A program made the translations under genes and the position numbers. Positions 46,301 through 58,625 of a DNA stretch of 64,000 nucleotides are shown here, in pieces (within the stretch, counting starts at the first letter, position 1; the number at the start of each line of letters is the position of its first letter). Origin of the DNA: Vigna angularis (lineage: Eukaryota; Streptophyta; Magnoliopsida; Fabales; Fabaceae); contig NC_068975.1 of NCBI RefSeq assembly GCF_016808095.1, positions 24,187,501 to 24,251,500 of the forward strand. The letters run 5' to 3'. The notes under the pieces are model-generated. The model worked only from the letters and a program-made list of their open reading frames with translations, ran no database searches and was not told the DNA's origin.

Positions 46301-48620
46301 ATTTATTTATTTATTATTTATTATTTATTATTTATTATTTATTATTTATTATTTATTATTTATTATTTATTATTTATTATTTATTATTTATTATTTATTA
46401 TTTATTATTTATTATTTATTATTTATTATTTATTATTTATTATTTATTATTTATTATTTATTATTTATTATTTATTATTTATTATTTATTATTTATTATT
46501 TATTATTTATTATTTATTATTTATTATTTATTATTTATTATTTATTATTTATTATTTATTATTTATTATTTATTATTTATTATTTATTATTTATTATTTA
46601 TTATTTATTATTTATTATTTATTATTTATTATTTATTATTTATTATTTATTATTTATTATTTATTATTTATTATTTATTATTTATTATTTATTATTTATT
46701 ATTTATTATTTATTATTTATTATTTATTATTTATTATTTATTATTTATTATTTATTATTTATTATTTATTATTTATTATTTATTATTTATTATTTATTAT
46801 TTATTATTTATTATTTATTATTTATTATTTATTATTTATTATTTATTATTTATTATTTATTATTTATTATTTATTATTTATTATTTATTATTTATTATTT
46901 ATTATTTATTATTTATTATTTATTATTTATTATTTATTATTTATTATTTATTATTTATTATTTATTATTTATTATTTATTATTTATTATTTATTATTTAT
47001 TATTTATTATTTATTATTTATTATTTATTATTTATTATTTATTATTTATTATTTATTATTTATTATTTATTATTTATTATTTATTATTTATTATTTATTA
47101 TTTATTATTTATTATTTATTATTTATTATTTATTATTTATTATTTATTATTTATTATTTATTATTTATTATTTATTATTTATTATTTATTATTTATTATT
47201 TATTATTTATTATTTATTATTTATTATTTATTATTTATTATTTATTATTTATTATTTATTATTTATTATTTATTATTTATTATTTATTATTTATTATTTA
47301 TTATTTATTATTTATTATTTATTATTTATTATTTATTATTTATTATTTATTATTTATTATTTATTATTTATTATTTATTATTTATTATTTATTATTTATT
47401 ATTTATTATTTATTATTTATTATTTATTATTTATTATTTATTATTTATTATTTATTATTTATTATTTATTATTTATTATTTATTATTTATTATTTATTAT
47501 TTATTATTTATTATTTATTATTTATTATTTATTATTTATTATTTATTATTTATTATTTATTATTTATTATTTATTATTTATTATTTATTATTTATTATTT
47601 ATTATTTATTATTTATTATTTATTATTTATTATTTATTATTTATTATTTATTATTTATTATTTATTATTTATTATTTATTATTTATTATTTATTATTTAT
47701 TATTTATTATTTATTATTTATTATTTATTATTTATTATTTATTATTTATTATTTATTATTTATTATTTATTATTTATTATTTATTATTTATTATTTATTA
47801 TTTATTATTTATTATTTATTATTTATTATTTATTATTTATTATTTATTATTTATTATTTATTATTTATTATTTATTATTTATTATTTATTATTTATTATT
47901 TATTATTTATTATTTATTATTTATTATTTATTATTTATTATTTATTATTTATTATTTATTATTTATTATTTATTATTTATTATTTATTATTTATTATTTA
48001 TTATTTATTATTTATTATTTATTATTTATTATTTATTATTTATTATTTATTATTTATTATTTATTATTTATTATTTATTATTTATTATTTATTATTTATT
48101 ATTTATTATTTATTATTTATTATTTATTATTTATTATTTATTATTTATTATTTATTATTTATTATTTATTATTTATTATTTATTATTTATTATTTATTAT
48201 TTATTATTTATTATTTATTATTTATTATTTATTATTTATTATTTATTATTTATTATTTATTATTTATTATTTATTATTTATTATTTATTATTTATTATTT
48301 ATTATTTATTATTTATTATTTATTATTTATTATTTATTATTTATTATTTATTATTTATTATTTATTATTTATTATTTATTATTTATTATTTATTATTTAT
48401 TATTTATTATTTATTATTTATTATTTATTATTTATTATTTATTATTTATTATTTATTATTTATTATTTATTATTTATTATTTATTATTTATTATTTATTA
48501 TTTATTATTTATTATTTATTATTTATTATTTATTATTTATTATTTATTATTTATTATTTATTATTTATTATTTATTATTTATTATTTATTATTTATTATT
48601 TATTATTTATTATTTATTAT
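46301..48620. repeat. 2.3-kb uninterrupted (ATTATTT)n heptamer array, ~330 copies
   Basis: After three ATTT tetramers (46301-46312) the sequence becomes a strict 7-bp repeat, ATTATTT, to about 48620. The printed 60-base lines recur every seven lines, and I saw no substitution or indel. Because 7 is not a multiple of 3, all three plus-strand frames cycle through the same 21-bp, seven-codon word and contain no stop. This produces an 803-codon open frame that is not a gene. The minus strand has TAA in every frame. The array sits between the CACTA/TRIM nest and a promoter-like stretch. Confidence 0.97.
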
Positions 48621-48840
48621 TGTGACAATAGTCTTTATCCAAGTTTCTCATCTAAGAGTTGTCTCACACTCTATAAATAGAACATTTTTCGCATTCCAAA
48701 ACACACAACATTTTCTCTTATTTTTCTTCCTCCTCGTTTCATGCTTTCTCCTTTTCTAAAAATATCATGGATTTATTTTTTACTATTTATAGAATTTCTT
48801 ACTAGTTTTGTTAGAAATTTCTAAGAAGTTCCTTAGAAAA
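48621..48840 (+). promoter_or_regulatory. Promoter-like stretch with TATA box, no gene attached
   Basis: TGTGACAATAGTC directly follows the heptamer array. CTCTATAAATAGAAC near 48672-48686 is followed by CACACAACATTTTCTC and a pyrimidine-rich leader, as in an LTR U3-R region or a gene promoter. No open frame follows before the CACTA-like element at 48845. An LTR fragment is the likeliest source. Confidence 0.35.
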
Positions 48841-48844
48841 ATAC

Positions 48845-49881
48845 CACTAGTGCAGAAATAGCATTTAACGTCACGCATTTAACGTTTAAGGAAAGGCAAT
48901 CTGACGTGAAAAGTGACTGGTGGCAATTTTTCAAATAAAATAACATTATAGAAGTCGGTTAAATGGGCCCCCGAAGTCAAATAAGGTATAGACGTCGGCT
49001 CCCCCAAGTCATACATAAAATGGAATTAGACATCAGCTTCCCCTCCACAGACTTAAAAAATGTTCAAAAATATCTCATTTAGGTGCCAATATTAAATTTT
49101 TTGCCATTTAGACGTCAGTCCCCCTCCCCATGGACGTAAAAAAGGTTTGAAATTACCTTATTTTGGGCACCAATATTAACTTTTTTACCACTTAGACGTT
49201 GGCTAGAAAGGGGGTTACGCTTAGAGCACTGAGACGTCGGCTGGGAAGGGGGGCCAACGTCAAATACTTTGCATTTTTACCTACTCCAGGACGCGAGCAC
49301 CGATTACGCGTTTTCTCTCTCTGCGTTCAACTTCTTCCTCTACTTTCTCTCGTTCGTCATTAATGTTCAGGTAAGTTTTCTTCCACTTTGCACCATTTAA
49401 AATTATTTTACACCGATTATATTACGTTTGGAACCATTATCTTTCATTTGCACTGATTAAAATTTGTTTTCATTGAATTTGGTGCAGTTCTTGGGAACGT
49501 TCTAGGAAAACTGGGGCGACAATTATGTGTGTTTCTCTCCTCATCCTCACAACGACACTTGTTTACTCACCTTCACTGTTAGTTTCATTTTGGGGTTTTT
49601 ATGTTGCATTTTCATTGGTTGTTGCACTTTTAACTACTTCTAAAATTCTAAACATTTTTGTGGTGTATTCTTGTGTTCGATATTGATTTCTCATGGTTTT
49701 AGTGGAAGATTGCGAATTTTCTTTAGAAAAACAGCAGCTCAATTAACATCTGTTCAAAAGCAACATACATCAATCTAAACAACATACATATCAATCTAAC
49801 CTCTCTCGCTATGACATCGGACATTTAATAGACATCAAAAGCCTAAAATAACATACGTTAAAAGTTATTTTTGTGTTAGTG
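48845..49881. mobile_element. Non-autonomous CACTA-like element, third family
   Basis: Starts CACTAGTGCAGAAATAGC and ends TTTTTGTGTTAGTG (about 1037 bp). The flanking triplets are TAC and TAA, so the 3-bp duplication is imperfect. Subterminal repeats are built on GACGTCGGCT and variants (about 48950-49260), in place of CCGCGGTT. A GC-richer piece at 49280-49380 with a donor-like CAGGTAAGTT could be captured exon sequence, but no protein is recognisable. Confidence 0.6.
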
Positions 49882-49923
<42 letters not shown>

Positions 49924-49927
<4 letters not shown>

Positions 49928-50272
49928 GCTCGCCAATCTAAACTTTATTTATTTATATTTTAAAATTGCAATATCTGTTATATCACAGTTAATTGCAATA
50001 TCTTTAGGTAATATGCATTGATTATAAAATTATTTATGTTAGATTAAAATATATGTGTTATAGTTCCTTTGTCTAAAAAGGAAATAGTTTTGCAAAACTG
50101 TTTTATAACAAACTTTAAATGCTGATAAATCCAATTAATAACATGAATAGTTGATTTTGTCATTTACTATTATTCAATGAGACAGTATGATGTGAAAGTG
50201 TGTCGGTATTAAAATATCAGTACAAAATATCTATAATTTAATTTCTAAAATAAGAAACAAACTAATAACTTA
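49924..50272 (+). repeat. Block X, copy 2
   Basis: Partner of 4508-4842; see that entry. Here it directly follows an AT microsatellite (49884-49922) and is not flanked by the 124-bp direct repeat. Confidence 0.85.
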
Positions 50273-52100
50273 ATTATTACGTCATTCTTATGAGTGAACT
50301 AAAATAAACAATTACTGGCTACAATTTTATTATTCTTGTGTTTTAAATTTTAATTTAAAAGTTCAATAAAAACATTTAACAATTAATTTCAATATTAAAA
50401 TTTAAACATAGGATACAAGGATGAGAAAAATAATTCAATACAGATATTTATACATTTTTATGACTAAGATCCAAAAACAATCGCATTATTGATTTAAAAA
50501 AAATGAAAATTTTGGACCACTTATATATGAAAAATTATAAACTCTAATTTAACCGGATAGAAAGCTTTCAAAGTAAAACCATTCATAAAGGCGAAAGAAT
50601 AAGAAGAAATGAAAAAGTCGCAGCAAAAGAAAAATAAAATAAAAGAAAAAATAAATGAGAAAAAAGAAGCTACACCGAAAGTAACTTCAAAATTTACTTA
50701 AACCGAAGCACATTGCAACAGACTCTATGATATCCCACAAATGTAATTATTTTTAATTTTAAAATTATCACAATGCGTTTTTCACATAGTATTCTTTTAA
50801 TTTGTTTATCATTTGTTTAATCATCGCCTTTAACTTAGGTCTCAATTTCCTTATATTTATTTTCTTATTTTAATTTTTATATTCATTTTTCTTTATATTT
50901 TATATTATTCACATGGCGGTCAATTGTCATAATCAATGAGATTGGTAATTTTGCTAACTACTTACAATAAATAACATTAATTATGACTTCTCTCTTTGCT
51001 GTATTTTTCAAACCCTAAATGCCCCACTTGTAAATAAAAGGAAAATTATTTAAATATTAATTTATTTATTTTTTTAATTTAGTTTTATTTTTTTAATTTG
51101 ACTTTTTTTCTTAATATAGTTTAAATAATTAACTGATTGTGAACAAAGTTATGTGCAAATTTGTAACTTATTTTTTTATTTTTTAAAAAAGTTAATTTAA
51201 AAAAAAATCACGTGTCAAATCAGTATTATGTGTAAGTTGAATTTAAGTTATATGTGAAATAAACCAAGCATATTGCTCATAATTTATTTTTATGTAGATG
51301 CTATGTTGGTGATAGGAGATTATAGCACAAAATTGACGAGTTCAAATCATAAATGAAAACAACATTTGAAAAGCAGTGTTTTCAACTATTTCCTTGGTCT
51401 CGGGTTTGTCTATATAATTCACATGGGATTTTAATGCATTAAATGCAAGTGAAATATTGGAGAAGTTCAAAATGTCATAATGCAATCTAGAACATATATC
51501 AGTCATGATGAAATCATAACTTACCGAAAAAAAATTGAAGAAGAGGGGGTTGATGCAGTGTTGTATAGATAGATTGTAGGTTCCCTCGAATATTTGTGTA
51601 ATGATACCATATATATGTTGTGGAGTTAGGTTGATAAGTAGGTTCATGAATAGTCCAAAATTGTCAAAGCAGTTAAACATATATTAAGGACATATGATCT
51701 TGGTATATATTTTCTAAAATAGGTTGGAGTGAATAATGGAGTTGGGAGCGTTTTAGAAGTTTGGTCTGATTCTAATGATAAGGTGGAGGAAAAGCACATA
51801 TTACTACTTGCTCGAATACATTAATATCTTTTAGTGCTCAAATAAGTAATGTGATAGTACTCTATTGTGAAGAATACATTACAACAGCAGAGGTCACTTG
51901 CCAATGTCTATGGCTTGAAACCTTGCTTGGAGAACTGAAATTGTAGTATGAGAAACATATACAAATTTTTATTAAATTTTCCATCAACCTCTCAAAGAAT
52001 TCCATGGTACATATTAAAACAAAATTTCATTTTCTAAGAAACCAAGTATGCAAACGAACAATGGACTTGTACAGTGTAGTACTAAAGATCAGATTGTTGA
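50273..52100. other. Intergenic DNA containing block Y (50880-51050)
   Basis: No supported gene. Block Y shares CTTACAATAAATAACATTAA, TATTCACATG and TTTTGCTAACT with 60130-60300. The minus-strand frame at 51342-51680 has no recognisable domain. Confidence 0.6.
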
Positions 52101-54080
52101 TACTTTTATTAATAACGTCTATTTTTACCTATTTTTTTATTTGTTTCGATTAATAAAATCAACTTCTTCGTAGTTTTTATCTTGTTTAATCCTCAAGTTT
52201 TCTTTGTTTTGCCTTGTTTTTGTATTTTAATTGTTTTACGTTTGTTTACCCTTAATTTCTATTTTGAGTGTGTTAAATAAGTCAATAGGAAGCAATTTCG
52301 ATAGATGAAAACAAACTAAAACTCAAGAAAGCATGATTAGACAAGAAATAATGATTTTTAGACAAATACTCTTTCTAGGGGAACTAAAATTGCACCTAGC
52401 GCTACAAACATGAAGAAAAGACTCATGTAGTGGGTTATATTGCCACGGATCGCCCTTGGATGACCAAAAAGTCATCATTGGACGTCAAAAACTTGATAAC
52501 TTTTTGGCAAGTATACAAAATCGTTCAAGTAATATAGTGAATTAAGTTAAAAGTATCGTTCTCCCAAGGAAATTTGAGTCACGTTATTCAATTAAAATTA
52601 TTTATCAAGATCAATTACCGATGATAATATTTATGATTTCAATTTGGAAATTAGCATGAAATTAACAACGTAAAAAAAATTAAAATTGAAAAATACGATA
52701 AAAGATCACTGAAATTGGTCTTTGACGAACATTACAGTAAAATCCTAGACAACATACATTCTCTGTTCAAGCATTCACATAAGAGTATCTTGGTTTAATT
52801 CCTTAAAACAAGTTCTAAAATTATCTATTAAATTATTAATTCCTTAATTAATTCAACAGATAATTTTTCATTAAATTCAGATGTTGAGAATGACCAAAAG
52901 CACAGAAGTTATTCCTAGCGTAGATACTTTTAGTTTCTTTTCTTACGTTTCTGGTTCTAAAAATACTTCCCAGTACAAAAGAACTTTTAAAGAGAATTAT
53001 ACTTCCGTATAATCAAAAGCAAGTCAAGAAAAGAACAAGAACAGAAACATATATTGCACAGAAAATTTACATTAATGTATCGTCATACAACCAATTCCAA
53101 TGAACAGAAAATTTAGTCTATCTTAGACATCTCAAACGTACTCTTTACAGCAATTCCTTGCAGAAAATGAAGTCTTGATGTCTTGAAAGGTCTCTTGATC
53201 CTGTCCTGAAGACTCCAGTATTTTTCTCGCTTTGTTTTTGCGTTAGAAGATATTTTCTGTCTTTCTGTCACGTCTTTTTAAGCCACTTAACTTCATTAAT
53301 TCGCTCAACACACATGTGTGTATGCGTTGTGCAAATTTTTCTTAACTACTGCACTTCAACTGATGATATTCGCACAATGCACAAGTATTGGTGCGCTATG
53401 CGAATTTCCTCCTTCTGACAATGGGAATTTTGGCTTTCGCTTTGTGAGAAATTGCTGACAACAATCCAAATAACAACCTTTCCTGTACAATGTTTAACAT
53501 AACGTTCTACTACCTAATACAACTTTTCAATGAGAAACAACATGAATAATTACAAGATTGAGCTCATTTATAAGTGTGAAACAACTCTTTTTGACACTTA
53601 TCAACTCACTGGGCAAGTTGGCTTCTCGCTTAGTGAAGATGACAGCTCACACCTAATGGCTTGATTGTTGGTTCTTAAGGTTTTTGAAAGTGTCTTTTGA
53701 ACCTAGAATTGAAATTAAATACTTAATGGAGTTTGTATCTAGGGATAGAACATGATTCATTAGCAATCTTAAGACTCTTGAACTTAATGCATAGTTGTTT
53801 GTTGAAGATTCAAAGAATTGAAACTTTATGAGTTATTATAGGCTCAAAGTCTCTAGGGATAGCATTTGAGTATTTTGGTGAGTTGATTTTTAATTAAATA
53901 TGGAATTGAGATGTTTATGTATACATGAGAATAAAGTGAATGAAATCTAGCCTTGACAACTTTTATGTTAATTTTTTTTTTGCACACCAACTTTTGTTGA
54001 TAGAAATAGAAAAAGAATTTTTCATTATGTTTTTGTGAACTTTGTAAAATAGTTGAGTTGTTGAGTGCAAAAATTATCAA
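52100..54080. mobile_element. Retrotransposon-like remnant interrupted by a TGATAA...TTATCA element
   Basis: An inner unit of about 1.1 kb begins TGATAACTTTTTGGC near 52494 and ends TTTTTGACACTTATCA near 53611. The sequences on either side (GACGTCAAAAACT and ACTCACTGGGCAAG) read as one continuous phrase if it is removed, with ACT shared at the junction. The outer sequence contains CTCGCTTAGTGAA and the segment related to the remnant at 31830-33120. No protein domain remains. The class is unresolved. Confidence 0.45.
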
Positions 54081-54638
54081 GGGTTACAAAAGTCTCATGA
54101 AAGATAATGATACGTGTGACCGTTCACTTATGTATAATTGGTTTTCGAGCAACATTTACCAAATTCTTTAAGCATATAAGATTTGAAAAATTAAATATGT
54201 TTTGGGATTAGTGTATAAATTTTTTTATTATAAAGGACTTTTAAGTTATAACCAAATAATATAATTGTCTTAATTTCGATACGAATATACTTATATTGAC
54301 CTTTAATTTAGATAAATATTGTATTTAAATCAACTTTATTAATCTTAATTTAACCTAAACATAATCTAACCTTAATCAACCTAAACTATCCAATGAACAT
54401 TTTCTATTTTAACATAAGACTATTTTAACCTAAGACTGATTCACATGGACCAATCCATGAATTAGTTCTAGTTCATGAAACTTTTATTATTATTTTGTCT
54501 TGTTAATTTTTTTCTATTTTGAATTTCTTAATTTTATAGGCTTTTTACTACAATCAATATGAACTAAAGCCAAATCTTATACACTGCGTCAAATTAGTGT
54601 CATTTTTATGTTTTAATATTTATAATTTTAACATTTTA

Positions 54639-54693
<55 letters not shown>

Positions 54694-55712
54694 TATTATG
54701 TCTTTAAAATGTGTGTAGCCTTTATGAAAGCGAATGGCGGCGGAAGGCAAAAGAAGGGTGCAGATGTTGCTACCGCCTATTGCCATTCCTGTTGTCTCAT
54801 TCTCATCCAATTATTTTCACACCCAATGCAGCCTTTTCATTAATTATTATCATATTACATACTTTTTCCTTTTTTTTTCTTGGAATGGGGTGAATAGTAT
54901 TTTAACATAATTGATTTTCATCAATTATTTTTCAACTTGTTTACAAACTTATTTTTCAATCATTGAATCTTTTATTTATATTGATTTCATTATAAAAATG
55001 CTTAAATTAGTTGAATATTTGACTACAAAGTTTTATATATTTTACTCATGTTTAATCTTTGAAGTATTGTTTCTTCAATATAAAATATATTTCAAGTAAC
55101 CATATTTATAGTTTTACAAGTTTAAAATAAACTGTATGTTTACAAACTCTAGACTTTTCTAGATTCACCCATGTGTGTGTCTTTAGTAAAATATTTAAAT
55201 AGATTTTAATTATAAATTTTAGATTTAAATTTTGGCTTGGTTTTCTATGATTAAAAATCTTTAGCTAAAAAAGATTTAGTTGTCCTATGTATAAATGAAT
55301 TATAATTATTTTTAGTTTAGGTCCAATTCTTTGTATTTTTCTTTCACCTACATCTCGTAAATAGAGAAAACCAAAAACAAAGTAAATGTAGGGATATAGT
55401 GAGACAGAAAAAAATCCTGCAATAAAAAGTAACCAATAATTGAAACACATCGGTTTTTCTCCCAAAATTTAATTAGATAATCAACTAAATTTGTAGTTTT
55501 TTCGTAATTAAGTTTGAAAAGATATACCACCATATAACTAAGATAAATTTTGATATAACATATATTTGATATTTTAGGTGAAATAGTTTCCAATTTTATA
55601 ATTATGGAAACCAAAACTATGCATAAATATGGAATCGACATTTGACAGTTATACACCCAACAAAAATTTACAATGGATTTGACACGCAACCATTACCGTT
55701 TTTAGTAATCTT
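54081..55712. other. Intergenic DNA upstream of CYP79 gene 3
   Basis: AT-rich, with an AT microsatellite at about 54640-54688 and a small GC-richer patch at 54715-54800 (GAATGGCGGCGGAAGGC) that carries no convincing reading frame. Confidence 0.5.
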
Positions 55713-55720
55713 TATAAATA
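55713..55720 (+). promoter_or_regulatory. TATA box of CYP79 gene 3
   Basis: TATAAATA lies 80 bp upstream of the ATG. The leader matches that of gene 2 except that gene 2 has a short extra TAGCTCTAATTCC-like insertion. Confidence 0.75.
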
Positions 55721-55792
55721 GGCACATGATTAGCCAAGAGTCACCACAGCTTATACTTACCATTTTCTTCCTTTTCAATTCCCAGTATATCT

Positions 55793-58293
55793 ATGGGTTT
55801 CCTCCCCCTGCACCTTCAATCATTTATCATTTCTTTATCTGTTGTGATTTGTGGTTTTACCATCATCAGAGTCTTGAGATATCACATGATTCAGAAGCCT
55901 AAACTGCCTCCAGGTCCTAAACCATGGCCTATACTTGGTAACCTTCCTCAAATGCTTTCAAACAAACCTGTTTTTCAATGGATACACAATCTCATGCAAG
56001 ATATGAACACTCAAATTGCATGCATTCGTCTAGGAAATGTCCATGTAATTCCAGTCACATGTCCCTCCATTGCTTGTGAGTTTTTGAGAAAGCACGATGC
56101 TGAATTTTCTTCAAGACCACTGACCATGGCCACTGATATCATGTCCAGTGGTTATAAGACCATAGCTATTGTACCCTTTGGGGAGCAATGGAAGAAAATG
56201 AGGAGAATCTTCGTCAACGACTTGTTCTCCCCTCTCAGACACCACTGCTTTCAACACAAAAGGAACGAAGAAGCTGATAACATTATGTTTTATGTGTACA
56301 ACAAATGCAACAATGTGAAGGATGGGGGCCTTGTGAACGTCAGAGATGTTTCACAGCACTATTGCTGCAATGTGACGAGGAAGTTGATTTTTAATACAAG
56401 GTACTTTGGAAAGGGTAGGGTGGATGGAGGGCCAGGGCCAGAAGAAGTAGAACAAGTGAATAATATTTTCACATTGCTTAAACACGTTTATGCATTTTCT
56501 GCTTCTGATTATCTTCCATTGTTGAGGGTTTTTGATTTGGATGGGCACAAGAGGAAGGTGAAGAAAGCAATGAGAACGATGGAGAAGTATCATGATCCAA
56601 TGATTGAAGAGAGAATGAAGCAATGGAAGAATGGAGCAAAGAACGTTGAAGAAGACTTGTTGGATGTTCTGATCTCACTCAAAGATGACAATGACAATCG
56701 TACTCTCACAATGAAGGAAATCAAGGCCCTTACTATAGTAATACATCACTGCTTATCACTTTTAGTGCCACTTTTTTAATAATATAATTATATTTTTTTT
56801 GCTATAGATTAATCTAATAACTTACTTTTAAAAAAGAAATAATTATTTACTTTGTAAGTTGAGCTTTTCAGGTAGAAACTAACATGTGAATTATAATTTA
56901 GCTTTTCAACTAGTTCTATAACTTATAAACTATAAACTTCTAAAATAGAATATTTTGGTATATTTATTAAATGTTTTTGTGTTGATTACATTAATTTATA
57001 AACTAGTTAAATAAGTTGATAACAAATAATTAACTAATAATTTTTTTTCTTATCAATCTATTTGTGTCACTAAATATTATTATTTTTATAAAATTGTCCA
57101 TAATTATAGTCATTTTTAAATTATAATTTAAATTATGTTGTAAATTCAAAATATACTTTATATATTCAAATATATATTATCTACTATGAATTTAAATTAC
57201 ACAAAAAAAATGCATGTTTGCACAAACTAAAATACTAGTTTATAATTATTGAAATTTTTTATATCATTTATATATAGATAGAGAGAGAGAGAGAAACATA
57301 TATAGAGAGAAGTTATCTCTAATCGGGACGGTCTTTTTTCAAATTAGGACATCTCTTCTCTAATAGGACATCTCTTCTCTAATAATTTTTGTTTTATGTT
57401 TATTTATTTTTGACAATTTTTATCTATATATAAATTTCTCTTAGCAAAAATTATTTTTAAGATTAAACTCACATATGTCTCCCTTTAGGAAGATTTTTTA
57501 GAGGTTGAAAATGAACTTAGAAATCTTATGTATTCTCTTAAAAAATATTTATCTAATTCAATTTATTATAACAATTCTTTAAATATCTGATTTTGTTTCT
57601 ATTGTAAATGCATCAACAATTTCACTGTACAAATATATATGCACTAATAGAAGCACTGTACAGGAACTTATGCTTGGAGGAGCAGACAATCCATCCAATG
57701 CAGTTGAATGTGCACTTGTAGAAATGATAAATCAGCCGGATATACTTCAGCAAGCTACTGATGAAGTAGACAAGGTTGTCGGTAAGCAAAGGATGGTGCA
57801 GGAATCAGATGTTCCAAAACTCAATTATGTAAAGGCTTGTGTGAGAGAAGCTTTTCGTCTTCATCCAGTGGTGCCTTTTAATCCTCCTCATGTCTCAAGC
57901 AATGACACAATGGTGGGAAACTATTTTATTCCAAAAGGTAGTCATGTACTTCTAAGCAGACATGGACTTGGACGAAACCCTAAAGTGTGGAATGAACCAC
58001 ACAAGTTCAAACCTGAACGTCATGAAAAGAATGATGGATCTATGGTTGTTTTGTCAGAACCAGATTTGACGTTCATATCATTTGGCACAGGAAGACGAGG
58101 TTGTCCTGCAATCTTACTTGGCTCCACCATGACTGTGATGTTGTTGGCAAGGTTGATTCATGCCTTTTCTTGGAGTGCACCTCCAAATGTATCAAGTATC
58201 AAGATTGTTAAGTCTGCTAATGGTGGTATGCTTGCTGAGCCACTTGTGTTAGAAGCCAAACCCAGATTAGCACCAGAGTTGTATTACATATAA
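55793..58293 (+). CDS. CYP79-family cytochrome P450, gene 3 (aldoxime-forming)
   Basis: Exons 55793-56737 and 57664-58293, joined over a 926-bp phase-0 GT-AG intron, encode 524 residues, aligning with gene 2 without gaps. Same elements: ER anchor at about residues 9-27, hinge [11 protein letters not shown] (36-46), [12 protein letters not shown] in the I helix, REAFRLHP (Glu377, Arg380), PERH (432-435) and [10 protein letters not shown] with Cys462. Differences from gene 2 cluster in the N-terminal anchor, around residues 221-248 (for example Ile/Asn, Trp/Leu and Ala/Val) and through exon 2, so substrate range may differ. The introns share only their first ~110 bp. AATAAA at 58304 lies 11 bp after the stop. 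A TRIM remnant begins within 60 bp of the stop and may supply or disturb 3'-end signals. The enzymatic role is as for the other copies; the substrate is not determinable here. Confidence 0.93.
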
Positions 58294-58352
58294 GTAATGA
58301 GTGAATAAATCCATGCAAATGAAATACTTGTACGTGTGCTTTACCTTTTGTT

Positions 58353-58625
58353 TAAAACTCACTTCTAATATGGTATCAGAGTCATGGTTAAAGTCTATTC
58401 TAACGAGTTCTAAGTGGACATTTCTGTTTTCATCCGTTGTCGGGTCACTATCGGATCACTTATTAATTTCTACTATCACGTTCAAGATGTTTATACCCTC
58501 GGCGTGAAGGGGGTGTGTTGAAAGTCTCACATCGACTAAAGATAAAGCCAAATTATAATATATAAGTAGGGTGCAAACCTCACCTTATAAGCCGGTTTTG
58601 TGGAATTGAGTTAAGCTTAAATTCA
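58353..58625 (+). mobile_element. TRIM retrotransposon remnant (PBS, short interior, 3' LTR)
   Basis: ACTTCTAATATGGTATCAGAG near 58362 combines an LTR 3' tail with a tRNA-type primer-binding site. About 145 bp later a polypurine GAAGGGGGTG directly precedes TGTTGAAAGTCTCACATCGA (58516), the start of an LTR running to about 58620. The interior has no gene. The 5' LTR is almost wholly deleted. The same LTR family is at 37884/45872. Confidence 0.7.

Noticed and set aside
46214..48625. 803-codon open frame made of a seven-residue repeat (YYLLFII)
   Set aside because: It is the forced translation of the ATTATTT heptamer array, which has no stop codon in any plus-strand frame. There is no promoter, splice or composition evidence for a protein.
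51342..51680. 112-codon minus-strand frame
   Set aside because: AT-rich composition without any recognisable domain, start context or homologous partner in the window; insufficient to call a gene.
54711..54893. Small frame with a Cys/Arg-rich N-terminus near a TATA-like run
   Set aside because: Short, with an overlapping minus-strand frame and no conserved motif; the apparent TATA is an AT microsatellite.
58365..58385. TGGTATCAGAG taken as part of a tRNA gene
   Set aside because: It is the primer-binding-site complement of a TRIM; no cloverleaf can be formed around it.
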